A stretch of DNA of 5,520 bases from Streptomycetales bacterium. Lineage in GTDB: Bacteria; Actinomycetota; Actinomycetes; Prado026. Below are positions 5,098 to 5,520 of this stretch, piece by piece. Positions within the stretch are counted from its first letter, which is position 1; each line of letters begins with the position of its first letter. The translations under genes and the position numbers were made by a program. The notes under the pieces were generated by a model, which saw only the letters and a program-made list of their open reading frames with translations, made no database searches and was not told the DNA's origin. Location of the stretch: the NCBI GenBank assembly GCA_025361995.1, contig JANYIP010000256.1:1-5520 (forward strand), given 5' to 3'.

Positions 5098-5520
5098 GTG
5101 AGGGGCCCCCGGGACGTGATCGCACCGGCGCGGCTGGGGACCACGTTCCGCTGGTTGCTCGCATCCTCGTGGGTATCGAACATCGGCGACGGTTTCTCCC
5201 TCGCCGCAGGACCGCTGCTCATCGCCTCCCGCACCCACGACCCGATCCTGGTCGCGCTGGCTGCCTTCATGCAGTGGGTGCCCGGCTTCACGCTCGGGCT
5301 GTACGCCGGCGCACTCGCGGACCGGTTCGACCGCCGCGCCCTGGTCGTCGCCACGAACCTGCTACGCGCGGCCGCCCTCGCTGGGTTGACCGCGGCCATC
5401 GTCGTGCATGCCGCGAACGTCTGCGTGGTCCTGGGGGCGCTCTTTCTGCTCGGGACCGCCGACACGTTCGGCGACAGCGCCTCTCGCGCGATCCTGCCGA
5501 TGATCGTCGACAGGCAGGAC
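5098..5520 (+). CDS. Major facilitator superfamily transporter (EntS/MFS_3-like), 5' part only
   Basis: This is the N-terminal 141 residues of an inner-membrane transporter; the frame is open to the right edge. Hydrophobic segments lie at about 18-43 (TM1), 50-72 (TM2), 80-103 (TM3) and 106-122 (TM4). The loop between TM2 and TM3 carries the MFS signature motif GALADRFDRR (71-80). The following ADTFGDSASRAILPMIV resembles the drug- and siderophore-exporter-like MFS_3 group, which usually has 400-430 residues; the substrate cannot be read from the sequence. The start is uncertain. GTG 5098 has no ribosome site but sits 7 bases after a -10-like TACCCT, which suits a leaderless start. GTG 5116 is in frame and has AGGGG 10 bases upstream, and would shorten the protein by six residues. 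The gene is divergent from the LysR-type gene and is not obviously part of CO metabolism. Confidence 0.88.
   Translation, partial: MRGPRDVIAPARLGTTFRWLLASSWVSNIGDGFSLAAGPLLIASRTHDPILVALAAFMQWVPGFTLGLYAGALADRFDRRALVVATNLLRAAALAGLTAAIVVHAANVCVVLGALFLLGTADTFGDSASRAILPMIVDRQD

Noticed and set aside
4983..5465. A 160-codon minus-strand frame over the lysR upstream region and the transporter gene
   Set aside because: It overlaps the plus-strand transporter, which has clear membrane segments and the MFS signature. The antisense frame has no recognisable content and would leave lysR without a promoter region.
1..5520. tRNA or rRNA genes, CRISPR arrays, insertion sequences, attachment sites
   Set aside because: I saw no regularly spaced direct repeats, transposase-like frames, terminal inverted repeats with target duplications, or tRNA-like sequence. 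Nearly all bases are accounted for by the listed genes and the two intergenic regions.

Overview
The window looks like chromosomal DNA from a high-G+C actinobacterium. G+C is about two thirds or more by eye, third positions are strongly G/C, GTG starts are frequent, and the proteins look actinobacterial. A Nocardioides-like or other CO-oxidising actinobacterium is plausible, but this is inference; no taxonomic marker is present.

Most of the window is a minus-strand aerobic carbon monoxide dehydrogenase locus, read from right to left. A LysR-family regulator (4030-4986) comes first. It is followed by a gap of about 117 bases that holds a small AT-rich inverted repeat, then by a tight run of four genes: a 94-residue proline-rich protein of unknown function (3628-3912), coxM (FAD subunit, 2721-3596), coxS (2x[2Fe-2S] subunit, 2183-2719) and coxL (Mo/Cu catalytic subunit, from 2168 leftwards and cut by the window edge). 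The order M-S-L and the AYRCSFR active-site motif in CoxL mark this as a form I (true CO-oxidising) Mo-Cu CO dehydrogenase. It is not one of the form II xanthine-dehydrogenase-like relatives. The accessory genes usually needed for cofactor maturation (coxD, E, F, G type) are not in the window and would be expected beyond the left edge.

At the right end a major facilitator superfamily transporter starts on the plus strand (5098 to the edge), divergent from the LysR gene. The intergenic stretch of about 110 bases carries two perfect inverted repeats. One brackets a candidate -10 box for lysR. The other lies where a -35 element for the transporter would be expected. The transporter itself may be translated from a leaderless mRNA.

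How it works together: CoxM, CoxS and CoxL form the (LMS)2 enzyme that oxidises CO to CO2. Electrons pass from the Mo-Cu site in L through the two FeS clusters in S to FAD in M, and then to the respiratory chain. The LysR protein is the obvious candidate regulator. The small protein ahead of coxM is the least explained part of the locus. I see no evidence of a wholly novel system; the worthwhile unknowns are the small protein and the inverted-repeat architecture.
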